A stretch of 64,000 bases of DNA from Branchiostoma floridae (taxonomy: Eukaryota; Chordata; Leptocardii; Amphioxiformes; Branchiostomatidae): contig NC_049993.1 in the NCBI RefSeq assembly GCF_000003815.2, positions 12,575,189 to 12,639,188 of the forward strand, read 5' to 3'. Position 1 is the first letter of the stretch. The number at the start of each line of letters is the position of its first letter. Made by a program: the position numbers and the translations under genes. Under the pieces are notes generated by a model that was not told where the DNA came from, made no database searches, and saw nothing but the letters and a program-made list of their open reading frames with translations. Positions 11,751-21,057 of this stretch are shown in pieces.

Positions 11751-13526
11751 ATGGACGACGGTCAGTCAGAGGATGACAGTTACACCACAGACGTCAGTGA
11801 GACAGTGAACGAGAGGATGGACAGTGAACTTGAGTGTGACGACTCTGACTGGTATCCAGCCACCTTCCTGCAGCGGTTACAGGGGTTCAGGTCGGAGGGT
11901 CACCTGGTGGACGTGACTCTGTGTGCTGAAGGGAAGGAGATCCCCTGCCACCGCCTGGTCCTGTCTGCCTTTGCTGAGTACTTCCAGGCAATGTTTAGTG
12001 GTGCCCACAGTGAAAGTAAGAAGGACAAGATAGAGATTGGAGGGGTGAGTGCAGAGGCACTACAACTGCTGGTGGACATCGCCTACACTTCTAAATTCAC
12101 TGTCACTACTGATAATGTCCAGTCACTGTATGAGGCAGCTAACATGCTGCAGGTAAAGGCTGTAGAGGACAGGTGTGAAGAGTTTCTGACAGACAGGTTG
12201 AGCCCTGAGACATGTTTGGAAACCTGGGTACTGGCAGACAAGGTGTCATGTAAACAATTACTAGAGAAGGCAAAATTCCATTCTCTAAAACACTTTGAAG
12301 AAGTATGCATGACCGAGGAGTTCCTTGAGCTACCTGTGGACATTCTGAAGGCGTACATCTCAGACCGTGGCCTTCATGCTACGAACGAAGAACGAGTGTT
12401 GGAGGTGATCTTACTTTGGGTAAGACATGATCTTAAGGAACGTCAAAGTCACCTCAAGGAGCTGCTGGAATGTGTTTGTTTCTCACATGTGGACCAAAAC
12501 TATCTCAAGGACATTCTGAAGAAAGACAAAACATTGTCAAGTGTTCTTGGGATCAAGGAACTAATACAGGATCAGTCTGGACACGCTACATCACGTCATA
12601 TTCATCAAGAGGAGATTCTGGTTTTTGGTGCTAATGAGATAAGCAGACTTGACCTCAACTGTGATTATGTTGACTATTCTCCATTGCCCGAATTTCTTGT
12701 GAAGACCTTTGGATGGGCTGTTTGTGTAGTTAACAATGATGTTGTTATGACAGGGATGTCATCTTCTGAATCAGAGTGTAAAGCATGGCAGTACAAACCA
12801 TCTGTTAATTCCTGGACGCAGCTGGCACCCCTTGTAAGGAAAGGGAGAGTTCACAATAGTATAGCAGCTTTGCAGGGAAAGGTGTATGTTGTTGGCGGTA
12901 TTATCATGCCTAATTGTACACCAGTATCTGATGTTGAGGTGTACAGTGAAATGACCAAATGTTGGAAGCTGGTAGCACCACTGCACAAGGGAGCCCCGTT
13001 GCAAGAGGGCGTAAGAGATTTTGGCATAGCTACTTGTTGTGACAAAATCTTCGTATTTGGTGGAAAAACTGGAAAGTGTAAACTTGGGGATGACAGTCAT
13101 ATCACAGATACTGTTCAATGTTATGACCCTACCCAAAATGTGTGGAATTCTGTTGCACCATTGCCAAATCCAGTGGATGACATCATAGCATGTACAGTTA
13201 ACTCTAAGATTTATTTGGTTGGTGGACAGTTAGCACATGTTCTATGCTATGATCCTAAGGAAAACTACTATGAGAAAATGGCCAATCGACTAGCCCCATG
13301 GTGGGACTGTGGTGCCACTGTGTGTGGCTCTGAGATCTACATTACTGGAGGTTTTGACAGAAAGCTTTCACTCACTGAAACTTATGATGAAGATGAGGAG
13401 TTTCCCCAGGCCCATGACATAGTGCAGTGTTACAATGTGAATAGCAATACCATGATCACACTTAGGGATTTACCAGATCCAATATCGGAACACATCACTG
13501 TAACAATACCGAAACCAGAATGGTAA
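11751..13526 (+). CDS. BTB-BACK-Kelch protein (Kelch-like family), gene 1, 591 aa
   Basis: Probable substrate adaptor of a Cullin-3 ubiquitin ligase. An acidic, Ser/Thr-rich N-tail (1-36) precedes a BTB domain (about 44-150; HLVDVTLCAEGKEIPCHRLV, AEYFQAMFSG, LYEAANML), a BACK domain (about 155-257; TCLETWVLADKV, FLELPVDILKAYIS, VLLW-type helix) and six C-terminal Kelch blades. The clearest blades carry VYVVGG (378), IFVFGG (434), IYLVGG (487) and IYITGG (530). Blades 1 and 2 have lost the Gly-Gly doublet (LVFGAN, VMTGMS), which may weaken the first blades. The coding sequence is one exon; the acceptor is the TAG before ACAATGG, four bases before the ATG. It is a tandem duplicate of the gene at 15886 on the same strand. 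Length fits Kelch-like proteins (550-650). The substrate is unknown, and I do not assign an orthologue. Confidence 0.93.
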   Translation: MDDGQSEDDSYTTDVSETVNERMDSELECDDSDWYPATFLQRLQGFRSEGHLVDVTLCAEGKEIPCHRLVLSAFAEYFQAMFSGAHSESKKDKIEIGGVSAEALQLLVDIAYTSKFTVTTDNVQSLYEAANMLQVKAVEDRCEEFLTDRLSPETCLETWVLADKVSCKQLLEKAKFHSLKHFEEVCMTEEFLELPVDILKAYISDRGLHATNEERVLEVILLWVRHDLKERQSHLKELLECVCFSHVDQNYLKDILKKDKTLSSVLGIKELIQDQSGHATSRHIHQEEILVFGANEISRLDLNCDYVDYSPLPEFLVKTFGWAVCVVNNDVVMTGMSSSESECKAWQYKPSVNSWTQLAPLVRKGRVHNSIAALQGKVYVVGGIIMPNCTPVSDVEVYSEMTKCWKLVAPLHKGAPLQEGVRDFGIATCCDKIFVFGGKTGKCKLGDDSHITDTVQCYDPTQNVWNSVAPLPNPVDDIIACTVNSKIYLVGGQLAHVLCYDPKENYYEKMANRLAPWWDCGATVCGSEIYITGGFDRKLSLTETYDEDEEFPQAHDIVQCYNVNSNTMITLRDLPDPISEHITVTIPKPEW

Positions 13527-14158
13527 ATTATAAGAGTTGACTCTGATCTGTGCAAGACATCACTTACATTTCTTTGTCGTAGATTTAAAAGTCAACTTGC
13601 TGGCTATGATGTTAAGGGTAACATGTATGTAATAAATGTTGTTGTCACATATAGACAATAGGTGTAGTCTTTTTCATACGCAATTTGTTTATTGATTGAC
13701 CTTGGATTTCCTAATGGACCTATTAACATCAGACAGATGTCAGATCGGAGCATTCCTGATAGAATGTACAAGTCAGGACTGGATGTATTGCAGTGATACA
13801 TTGAGGATGTCACCATATCTGACTATTGTGAGTAGACTGGACTGGCTAAGTGAGCTGTCTACAGTGGCAAATGTGAGAGAACAGTGTAAATAACTTGTGT
13901 TAGAACCAATCACCCATCCTCACTGATTACATATGCTGTTTAAAATGAAAGTTTAAGTGCCTAAAGCTAGAATTGTGTAGTAAATGTAAGGAAAAATGTT
14001 TGTTAGTAAATTGTACATCTACCAATGTTTCAATTATGGTTATGCTTTGTGCTCAAATGTTACTGTAAACTGTGAAGTGTAGAAGGTTACAATTTCTCAC
14101 TAGTATGTTAAGAGGAGAGAAATCAAAGGCTGAAAGATGCTGTAAGATTGAAAATAAA
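13527..14158 (+). other. Probable 3'UTR of Kelch gene 1 with AATAAA
   Basis: AT-rich, no conserved reading frame. AATAAA at 14153-14158 is a plausible poly(A) signal 627 bp after the stop codon. From here to the next 5'UTR exon (14842) I see only unique sequence, including a small CpG-rich patch at 14595-14655 that could be part of the promoter of the second Kelch gene. Confidence 0.5.
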
Positions 14159-14841
14159 ATTCTTGAGAACAGAACCTGTATGTGAATGGCCTACATGTGT
14201 ATTCAACAACATTTTATGATACAAATGTATTTGCATCATTATTTCCTATTCATGGTCTTTGAGAACTGTGTAGAAACAAGCTGCACAAGGTCCATGGAGT
14301 GAAAAACAAAGCAGACATTTCTTGTAACCAATTGCAACAACATACTGGCCAGTAGGTTTCCTCAGCGTATCACAGTTATCAGCTAGGGACACTGCACACT
14401 GGCTATGTTACTACAATCATTATCTTTATTTAGCAACACCTTGTATTTCAGAATAGGATATGATTGCCAATTTTGGAAGGTATGAACATAATAGCTGAGG
14501 TTATATTTAGCATGAAAGCTCATCTGTGTTGGTACAATACATTTTGAAGTTTATTACTGTCATTCTAGTCTGTGTATAAACGCAAACTCCACTATCCGGA
14601 GCTGGTAGACTCCTCCCCGCGCGGCAATGTAGGACGGGCCTAAGAAGCGCGATTAAATCAGGCTACTGTCATTCAACACAAGCAAATTGTGTTACATAGA
14701 TGTTAAATATTGCAAGAACATTTACTCTAACGCAATAATCCAGAAACTCTCCCTATTCAAACTGAGTGGACTTGCCGCTGGTCATTAAACGATAGACTTA
14801 CAACTAGTGATATTTTTTTCAGTATTTAAATTTGAAGGTCG

Positions 14842-14927
14842 CAGGTCAAACCCTGTCGACCTATGACCTTTGCGGTGGCGGGAACTGATTTTGGATTTCC
14901 TGCTTTTATTTCTTTCCCCAGAAAAGT
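14842..14927 (+). promoter_or_regulatory. Putative 5'UTR exon of Kelch gene 2
   Basis: Paralogous to 10853-10953: AGGTCAAA, then TCGACCTATGACC, then a TTTTATTTCTTTCCCC block and donor GTAAGTA at 14928. It would splice over about 950 bp to the TAG/ACAATGGAC acceptor before 15886. The intron contains a long G run and a LINE tail. Confidence 0.55.
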
Positions 14928-15065
14928 GTAAGTATAAGTCTAATACAAATGTTAATTGATTCATCGCGACTTACGAGTAATAACATGAACATTCACGCAT
15001 TCACTTGGGAAGGGGAGCACAGTTGACAAAACTATAATGATATAAATATCTTTGAATACGTGGCG

Positions 15066-15094
15066 TGTGTGTGTGTGGGGGGGGGGGGGGGGGG
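15066..15094. repeat. (GT)n followed by a long G tract
   Basis: GT repeats run into about 18 consecutive G residues in the 5'UTR intron of Kelch gene 2. Simple repeat with G-quadruplex potential; length is prone to sequencing error. Confidence 0.9.
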
Positions 15095-15580
15095 TAGGTG
15101 CTGATTAAGATAACCAGAGTGTTACCAAAGAGTGTTTGTTCAACTCTGTCCAACTCTCACATGGCTAACTTAAGGCCAATACAGCCTATGTGTCTCATAT
15201 TATCATTCAGGCGTAGTGGGCTAACTTTGGCCAGGTTCTTGAAATTAGATGTTGCCAATCCTCTCGACAGGAACATCCTGTCAATAGTGCCCAAAAGTGT
15301 TGCTGACAGCAAGGAGGTTAAATCCAATCAAAACTTCCCTTATGTAAGTTTGTTTACCATTCCGAGTATGTGTGCACAGGAACAGCAACAATAGTAATAA
15401 TAGTAACATTAATGATAATATCTGGCGTATTTGCAGCCAGTAGGTACCCAATATTTGCGTAATGACTGATTTACGTGGTCAAGGTGGCTCCTCGAGTATG
15501 GGACCCCAATTTTATTCGATAAGCACATTGAATTTCATGTTTCTGAGTATGCATGTGCAGCAACAAACATTGTGGGTAAT

Positions 15581-15665
15581 GAATGAATGAATGAATGAAG
15601 ACCTTTATTGTACAGTTTTGTCCAACCAAGCTAAGTACAGGTCACAACAAGTCAAACCATGTATT
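15581..15665 (-). mobile_element. LINE 3' end with (ATTC)n tail, minus strand
   Basis: On the minus strand it reads CTGTACTTAGCTTGGTTGGA..TGTACAATAAAGGTCTTC followed by ATTC repeats. Tetranucleotide-tailed 3' ends of this kind are typical of CR1/L2-like retrotransposons. A related tail is at 18051-18122 on the plus strand. The 5' part is missing, as is usual for truncated LINE copies. Confidence 0.6.
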
Positions 15666-15885
15666 CAAATTGTCAACTTCGGGATAAGGTTATGGTCAAT
15701 AATTGAAAGTAGTTCTTTTTGACAGAATGATTTTGACAAAAGCATTCCATCAATAGTTATCTGTATAGTATAATCTGGAGAGATTTTTAATTATGAGGCG
15801 CATGGTCCTTGATGTCGAGATGATAGGCATTGTGCTACTTATGCCATTTCCCAACTATAAACAATTTTCTTCTCTTGGATAGACA

Positions 15886-17682
15886 ATGGACAACTGCCAG
15901 TCAGTGGAGGACAGCCAGACCAAGGAAGACAGTGAGACAGTGGACGACAGTGAGAGTGGGATAAACCATAATGAGTATGACGAAAGTGATGAATATCCAG
16001 CATGGTTCCTGCAGCGGTTACATGAGTTCAGGTCAGAAGGTCACCTGGTGGACGTGACTCTGTGTGCTGAAGGGAAGGAGATCCCCTGCCACCGCCTGGT
16101 CCTGTCTGCCTTTGCTGAGTACTTCCAGTCCATGTTTAGTGGTGCACACAGTGAGAGTAAGAAGGACAAGATAGAGATAGGAGGGGTGAGTGCAGAGGCA
16201 CTACAACTGCTGGTGGACATCGCCTATACTTCTAAATTTACCGTCACCATTGATAATGTCCAGTCACTGTATGAAGCAGCTAACATGATGCAGGTTGAAA
16301 ATGTTGAAGCCAGTTGTGAAGATTTTCTGATAGGACGCTTGAGGCCGGACACATGTTTGGCAACTTGGGTATTGGCAGATAAAGTATCAAATACATATTT
16401 GTCTGCCATGGCAAGAAGCTTTGCTTTGAAATTCTTTGAAGAAGTGTGGACAGCTGACGATTTCCTTGAGTTGCCTGTGGAGTTCCTGAAGATGTACATC
16501 TCAGACGATGAGCTTCATGTGAAGAAAGAGGAAGAGGTGATAGAGGCAGTCATGCTTTGGGTAAGACACGATTGTGAGGAACGGCAATCGCATCTCAAGA
16601 GCCTGTTGGAGTGTGTTCGCCTCTCACATGTGGACCAAGACTATCTCAAGAACATCATGGATACAGACAAGGAGTTTGCAGAAATTCCTGGAATCAAGGA
16701 GCTTATAAAGAATCAATCAGTGCAAGCAAGGTCCTGTCAAATTTTTCGAGGAGAAATTCTCCTTCTTGGTGGCATCACAGATGGAGAGGACAGACTGAGG
16801 ATGGATAGAACGAAACCAAACTGTGATATATATAGACTTGATGCCGACTGCAACTGTGTACTTGATACGCCTTTACCACGGTCCCTTCATGACAGCAGAG
16901 GAATTGCCGCATGTGTTGTTAACAATGACGTTATTGTGACAGGTGGAAATAAGTCTTTGTCTCAGGCATGGAGGTACAGACCATCTGATAATTCTTGGAC
17001 TAAACTAGGATCCCTGAGGAAGAGAAGACACTGGCATGGGATGGCAGTGTTGCAAGAGAAGGTGTATGTTGTTGGTGGTGTCAAAGATGAGATCAGAATC
17101 AGTGACCCGGAGATGATGATTCGTGTTCCCCATCGGGTATTCAGAAAGGAGACAGAGGTGTACAATGAGTTGACAGACAGTTGGCACATGGTTGCGCCTC
17201 TTCAACAGGCAGTCAGTAGTTTTGGCATAACCACCTGTTCTAAGAAAATCTATGTATTTGGTGGTCACACTTTACTCAATGGAACTTCTGTTGTCCAGTG
17301 CTACGACCATACTCAGAATGTGTGGGCTTTTGTAACACCTTCACCATACACGCTGCAGGACATAAAGGCTTGCACAGTTAACACTAAAATCTATTTGGTT
17401 GGTGGCAATTTGGACCAAGTTCTGTGCTATGATCCTCGTGAAGACCTCTATGAGGAAATGGCTAAACCCATAGTTGTATGGGAATCTGCCAGTGCTACAG
17501 TCTGTGGGTCTGAGATCTTCATTACTGGTGGCAATGATGATGAATATTTATATCAACTTAATCATGGTTCATGTATGGTTCAGTGTTATAATGTCAACAA
17601 TGATACAATGATCAGGGTTCCAGATTTACCAATTTCATTGTGGGGACACATCAGTGTGACTGTACCAAAACTAAGCTGGTAA
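15886..17682 (+). CDS. BTB-BACK-Kelch protein (Kelch-like family), gene 2, 598 aa
   Basis: Tandem paralogue of the gene at 11751. It has an acidic N-tail (1-40), a BTB domain (about 46-152) nearly identical to gene 1 even at the DNA level, a BACK domain (TCLATWVLADKV, FLELPVEFLKMYIS, MLWVRHD) and six Kelch blades with Gly-Gly doublets: LLLGG, VIVTGG, VYVVGG, IYVFGG, IYLVGG and IFITGG. Unlike gene 1, blades 1 and 2 keep the doublet, and blade 3 carries a long insert (about 405-425, rich in Arg/Met). Single coding exon after a TAG/ACAATGGAC acceptor. Predicted role: Cullin-3 adaptor binding its substrate through the propeller. The divergence of the Kelch half from gene 1 suggests different substrates. 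A weak poly(A) candidate, ATTAAA, is at 17795. Confidence 0.94.
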   Translation: MDNCQSVEDSQTKEDSETVDDSESGINHNEYDESDEYPAWFLQRLHEFRSEGHLVDVTLCAEGKEIPCHRLVLSAFAEYFQSMFSGAHSESKKDKIEIGGVSAEALQLLVDIAYTSKFTVTIDNVQSLYEAANMMQVENVEASCEDFLIGRLRPDTCLATWVLADKVSNTYLSAMARSFALKFFEEVWTADDFLELPVEFLKMYISDDELHVKKEEEVIEAVMLWVRHDCEERQSHLKSLLECVRLSHVDQDYLKNIMDTDKEFAEIPGIKELIKNQSVQARSCQIFRGEILLLGGITDGEDRLRMDRTKPNCDIYRLDADCNCVLDTPLPRSLHDSRGIAACVVNNDVIVTGGNKSLSQAWRYRPSDNSWTKLGSLRKRRHWHGMAVLQEKVYVVGGVKDEIRISDPEMMIRVPHRVFRKETEVYNELTDSWHMVAPLQQAVSSFGITTCSKKIYVFGGHTLLNGTSVVQCYDHTQNVWAFVTPSPYTLQDIKACTVNTKIYLVGGNLDQVLCYDPREDLYEEMAKPIVVWESASATVCGSEIFITGGNDDEYLYQLNHGSCMVQCYNVNNDTMIRVPDLPISLWGHISVTVPKLSW

Positions 17683-18050
17683 ACTTACCTGAAAATTGTC
17701 CTTGTTACAGATGACAGTATTTGTTTCCCTTATGGTAATTTTATCTTCACTGTATAAAATTGCAGCATGTTAGATTAGATTAACAGAATGTTAGATTAAA
17801 TGTTTTTCTACTATTGCACTCATTATTATTGCCGATAGAAGTTGGTAATGTTCAATTTAGAAATTTATTTTCTTTGCCAGACAGCGTGGTAGTGCATCCA
17901 ACTTTATGTAGCACCGCGGTATGTCAGTTATCTAAAGAAGTTTAACCTGTACATACTAGTAAACTTTATTCTTTGTAGTCTTAGTTATATATATCACATC
18001 CTTACACAAAATATACTTAGAATCACAAAGAACTGTATTTTATTCACCTT

Positions 18051-18122
18051 GAACTGTACTTAGCTTGGTAGAGACCATAAACATAAAGAGACCATACAAT
18101 AGATGTCTTCATTCATTCATTC
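18051..18122 (+). mobile_element. LINE 3' end with (ATTC)n tail, plus strand
   Basis: CTGTACTTAGCTTGGTAGAG, ACAATA(G)ATGTCTTC and ATTC repeats match the reverse complement of 15581-15665. Degraded 3' tail of the same non-LTR family in the opposite orientation, downstream of Kelch gene 2. Confidence 0.55.
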
Positions 18123-18152
18123 TGTTTAAAATCACCTGCACGTGTCAGTGAG

Positions 18153-18925
18153 GACCCCTAGCAAGTCATGTTATTTTTGCAGCCACTTTGTAAGTTGGCA
18201 TGCAAGGATATTTTCGGGCAAACCACACAATCTTATTCATACGGTCGAAAACTGACTTATTATAACAACACACCGTAAAGTTCAATTCTCACTGGCTTTC
18301 ACGTTAAGATGGTAACAAGGTATGTTCAAATGTCGGTAACAATACAGCAACAAGGTCAAGATTTAGGTGGCACTTATTTTTACCGCGGATAGGAACTGAG
18401 TTGTGTGGTCTCGATCTGGTACGGACGCTGATTGGTCATGTCAAGGTACGTAGTTGCTAAACACTGTTGATCTAATCCTACAATTCTATGTACTGATTGG
18501 TCAATGAAAAATCAATGTGCAGCTACTATGGCACTATAGTCGACACACAATACGATCTAAAAAAACGGCTTATTCTACCTCCTCAGAGTAAAGTTCAAGC
18601 TTCTCTGTCTTTGAAGTTTAAGTGTCTGCAAATGGTGTACAAATGTAGGTTATGATGCAGCTACAAGATCCTACTAATGTGAATAGTTTGAAGCTTTAGG
18701 CCGCACTATCTTTCACCGCGGATAAAACTGCTGTGCCGTCTCAATATGATAAGGACGCTGATTGGCCATTTCAATGTACGTTCGGATAAATACTCTCTTA
18801 GTAGTACCACATATCAAACAATGTTGTATGCTGATTTGTCAACGTAGAATAATTGACCAATCAATACGCAGCTACTGTAACACTCTATTTGATCTGCAGC
18901 ATTTATTTCAATGACTGCTAGGGGT
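18153..18925. mobile_element. 773-bp element with inverted ends and an internal 333-bp tandem duplication
   Basis: Left end GACCCCTAGCAAGTCAT and right end (reverse complement) GACCCCTAGCAGTCAT are inverted repeats with looser similarity further in (to GCAGC). Inside, ACCGCGGATA, GGACGCTGATTGG(T/C)CAT, GTACG and GCAGCTACT recur with a period of about 333 bp (18382 and 18715). CCAAT-box sequences occur at 18431, 18496, 18761 (as ATTGG) and 18857 (as CCAAT). Likely a non-autonomous DNA transposon; no transposase frame. Confidence 0.5.
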
Positions 18926-19399
18926 CGCTCTTGAACTATCGACGTGAAATCGTGTTTGCAACATTACTTTGGTTTCTTTCTTTTTTCATTCACATGTACT
19001 ACTGATGTAGTGACACGCAGAGATAATTCGTCAGTGGCCCGGATTGTTGCCAATGACTTGTTTTTGTTGAGATGCAATTAAAGAAGCATGGAATACTACA
19101 TTAAAGGTAGCGTTAGTAGAAAGAAGTAAGTAACAATATACTCCGGATGGTATTCATCTTGAATATTAAAGATGGCTACGATTTTTATTGGCGTCATCGC
19201 CCTGATACGACTTAAAAGTATTAATGCGACGTCACGGGTTAATTCTATTTCATTTTGTTCGCATGTATTGCTAAAAAGCATTAGGCAAAAAAGCACATGC
19301 AGTTTGCTTAGAAGTATGGGCAATATCAAAGACGTTACAGTCACGGGTTCCGCACTGGTGTTCGGGTGCCGCATGGCGTTGTTCCCGTGCTGAAACCTT

Positions 19400-19586
19400 C
19401 TCTCCAAGAAGAGGTTCGGCTCCAGCTGTTTTTGACGTGTTCTTTGGCGTTTTTATCCTGCTTTCTATTCTGTACCGTTTTATTTACGTCTCATGGCCAC
19501 GAAGAAAACGTTACAAAATGGAAAGCCCGATAAAAGCGCCTAAATTCACGTAAAAAACATCGGAAGCCGGATCTCTGCTTGGAGAA
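19400..19586. mobile_element. MITE with CTCCAAGCAGAGG-type termini, copy 1
   Basis: Left CTCTCCAAGAAGAGGTTCGG and right CTCTGCTTGGAGA form imperfect inverted ends. It belongs with the copies at 19956-20027 and 33226-33328. Noncoding. Confidence 0.6.
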
Positions 19587-19955
19587 CATGTACAACTGAA
19601 GCGACCAAAGATTTTAACGGTCGGTAAAATTCATTGATGAAACTGAAAATTCTTATGCCTTGTGTATTTTGTTGCCTTTATCCATCCTTTTGCAAATGCA
19701 TCATATTTCAATTTCAAAATCAAGGGTCAAACAAATTCAAATTAGGTCTTTGCACGGTCGTGCAGTGATCGGCGTTTTAGTAGAAAGGGGGCCTTTCCAA
19801 TTCCTGTTACCAGACCAGGAGTGTATAACCATGGACCTCTAGGTACAACAGACGAAACTGTAAAAAAAACACCCAGTTTATTCAATGGTGTCATTACAAC
19901 ATATCATTCAGTAAGTGGGGAGACAGGAATAAACGGGCATAGGGACGTGTTGGTG

Positions 19956-20027
19956 TACTCTCCAAGCAGAGGTTAGGCTCAGGCTTTTTTTACGTCCAGC
20001 CGGAGCTTAACCTCTGCTTGGAAAGTA
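19956..20027. mobile_element. MITE with CTCCAAGCAGAGG-type termini, copy 2
   Basis: The 72-bp element has inverted arms: TACTCTCCAAGCAGAGGTTA on the left and, reading the right end in reverse complement, TACTTTCCAAGCAGAGGTTA. The arms continue through GGCTC/AGCTC, so nearly the whole element is a hairpin. Confidence 0.7.
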
Positions 20028-20219
20028 GTATTGGTGGTCGTACTAGCCTCCGTTGCAGACCTTTACCTTAAAGTGTTACTGTGCCTTTTAATAACATGGC
20101 CCCCAGTGTAGAGCTAAGGCTGAGATAAGATTTTGTTTTATTTTTTGGAATCAACCACATCAGTTTTTTAGAATCCAATGTCTAACCACAAAACGATTTG
20201 ATAACTGGTAACAAACAAA

Positions 20220-20540
20220 CAAACAATTTTGCGAGCGACGGGGGACGCCATAAACTTTCTGCAACTTTTGATCCACTGCTTGCCCAGTCACGTGTTCTAC
20301 TTGCATTACGTGACATCACAGATGTGTTGGATAGTAATTCCTTGACAAATACTGCAATTGGACGGTGAAAAGATATGGGTAAGTCCATTTATGCGTTTGT
20401 AAAGAACAGTTCGTCAACTTTCGTGAATTTGTGTTTATTTGTTCCCCACCATTAGAATGGAATCGCCCAGCAATACATATCCCAGAATCCCACATACCGA
20501 GCGCGAGACTTTCCATCATGGCGTTTGGAAAACATTGAGA
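20220..20540. promoter_or_regulatory. CpG-richer promoter-like stretch with E-box, CRE-like and YY1-like sites
   Basis: Contains CACGTG (20290 region), TTACGTGACATCA (20306 region; CRE/ATF-like), CATATCCCAGAATCC (ZNF143-like, about 20476), CGCGAGAC and CATCATGGCG (YY1-like, about 20515). It lies 200-500 bp upstream of the SAM-gene TATA box. It may be an upstream or alternative housekeeping-type promoter of that gene. Motif matches are by eye. Confidence 0.4.
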
Positions 20541-20677
20541 GGTTCTAAAATTTCTAGATTTCCTTTCTTCTCGTTACTCTCTCCCCTCTTCAGGCCCCTC
20601 ACCTTCATCTAGAGACAGTCGAACCTTCAGCTGATTCACCATGTAGGGATCAGTGGAAAGTCGCGAAGTATGGAGGG

Positions 20678-20685
20678 TATAAAAG
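20678..20685 (+). promoter_or_regulatory. TATA box of the SAM-domain gene
   Basis: GGGTATAAAAG lies 49-56 bp upstream of the likely initiator ATG (20734), which places transcription start near 20705-20712 and gives a short 5'UTR. Confidence 0.6.
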
Positions 20686-20733
20686 TAGTTTATCAGGGTG
20701 AAGAAGACGAGGAGTGATCTTGGCGGGTCCGCT

Positions 20734-21057
20734 ATGGAAGGGTTGCCGAAGACTGGGCCAGCCCAGCCCGTGGTCGTGGAGGTGGAAGGGCCGCCTGAAG
20801 AAGAAGAAGAAACGCAGAGAAAAGAAGGAGACGACGAGTCCCTGTCGTCCTTCCTGACCAGGCAGGAGCTTGGCAAGTATGCAGACGTGTTTCCAGCGGG
20901 GACGACGCTGGGAGACCTCCGTGCGATGACGGAAGACGACCTCCAGTTCGAGTACCGGGTGACCGATCCCGCAGGACGGGAGCGCCTGGCCCGAGCCATC
21001 GCCACCGCCAGGATGGAGGCCGAGGAGCAGGAAGAAACCGAGACAGAGAGGGAAGAG
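20734..21057 (+). CDS. SAM-domain protein, first coding exon (108 aa)
   Basis: Starts at the first ATG after the TATA box and ends at a donor GAG/GTACGTG in phase 0. The frame is open upstream to 20698 only through a non-ATG start, so 20734 is preferred. The acidic linker (20-40, poly-Glu) is followed by a helical segment from about 45 to 92: SFLTRQELGKYADVF, TTLGDLRAMTEDDL and GRERLARAIATARM. These fit the five-helix SAM fold (helix, 'L..L...DL', then the C-terminal long helix). SAM domains mediate homo- and hetero-oligomerisation in scaffold and signalling proteins. The exon ends in a Glu-rich coil. The gene identity is not recognised; SAM-first scaffold proteins such as ARAPs are one possibility, but there is no second domain here to support it. 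Confidence 0.72.

Noticed and set aside
12771-13136. Minus-strand frames inside the Kelch coding exons
   Set aside because: Shadows of the plus-strand gene with no independent features.
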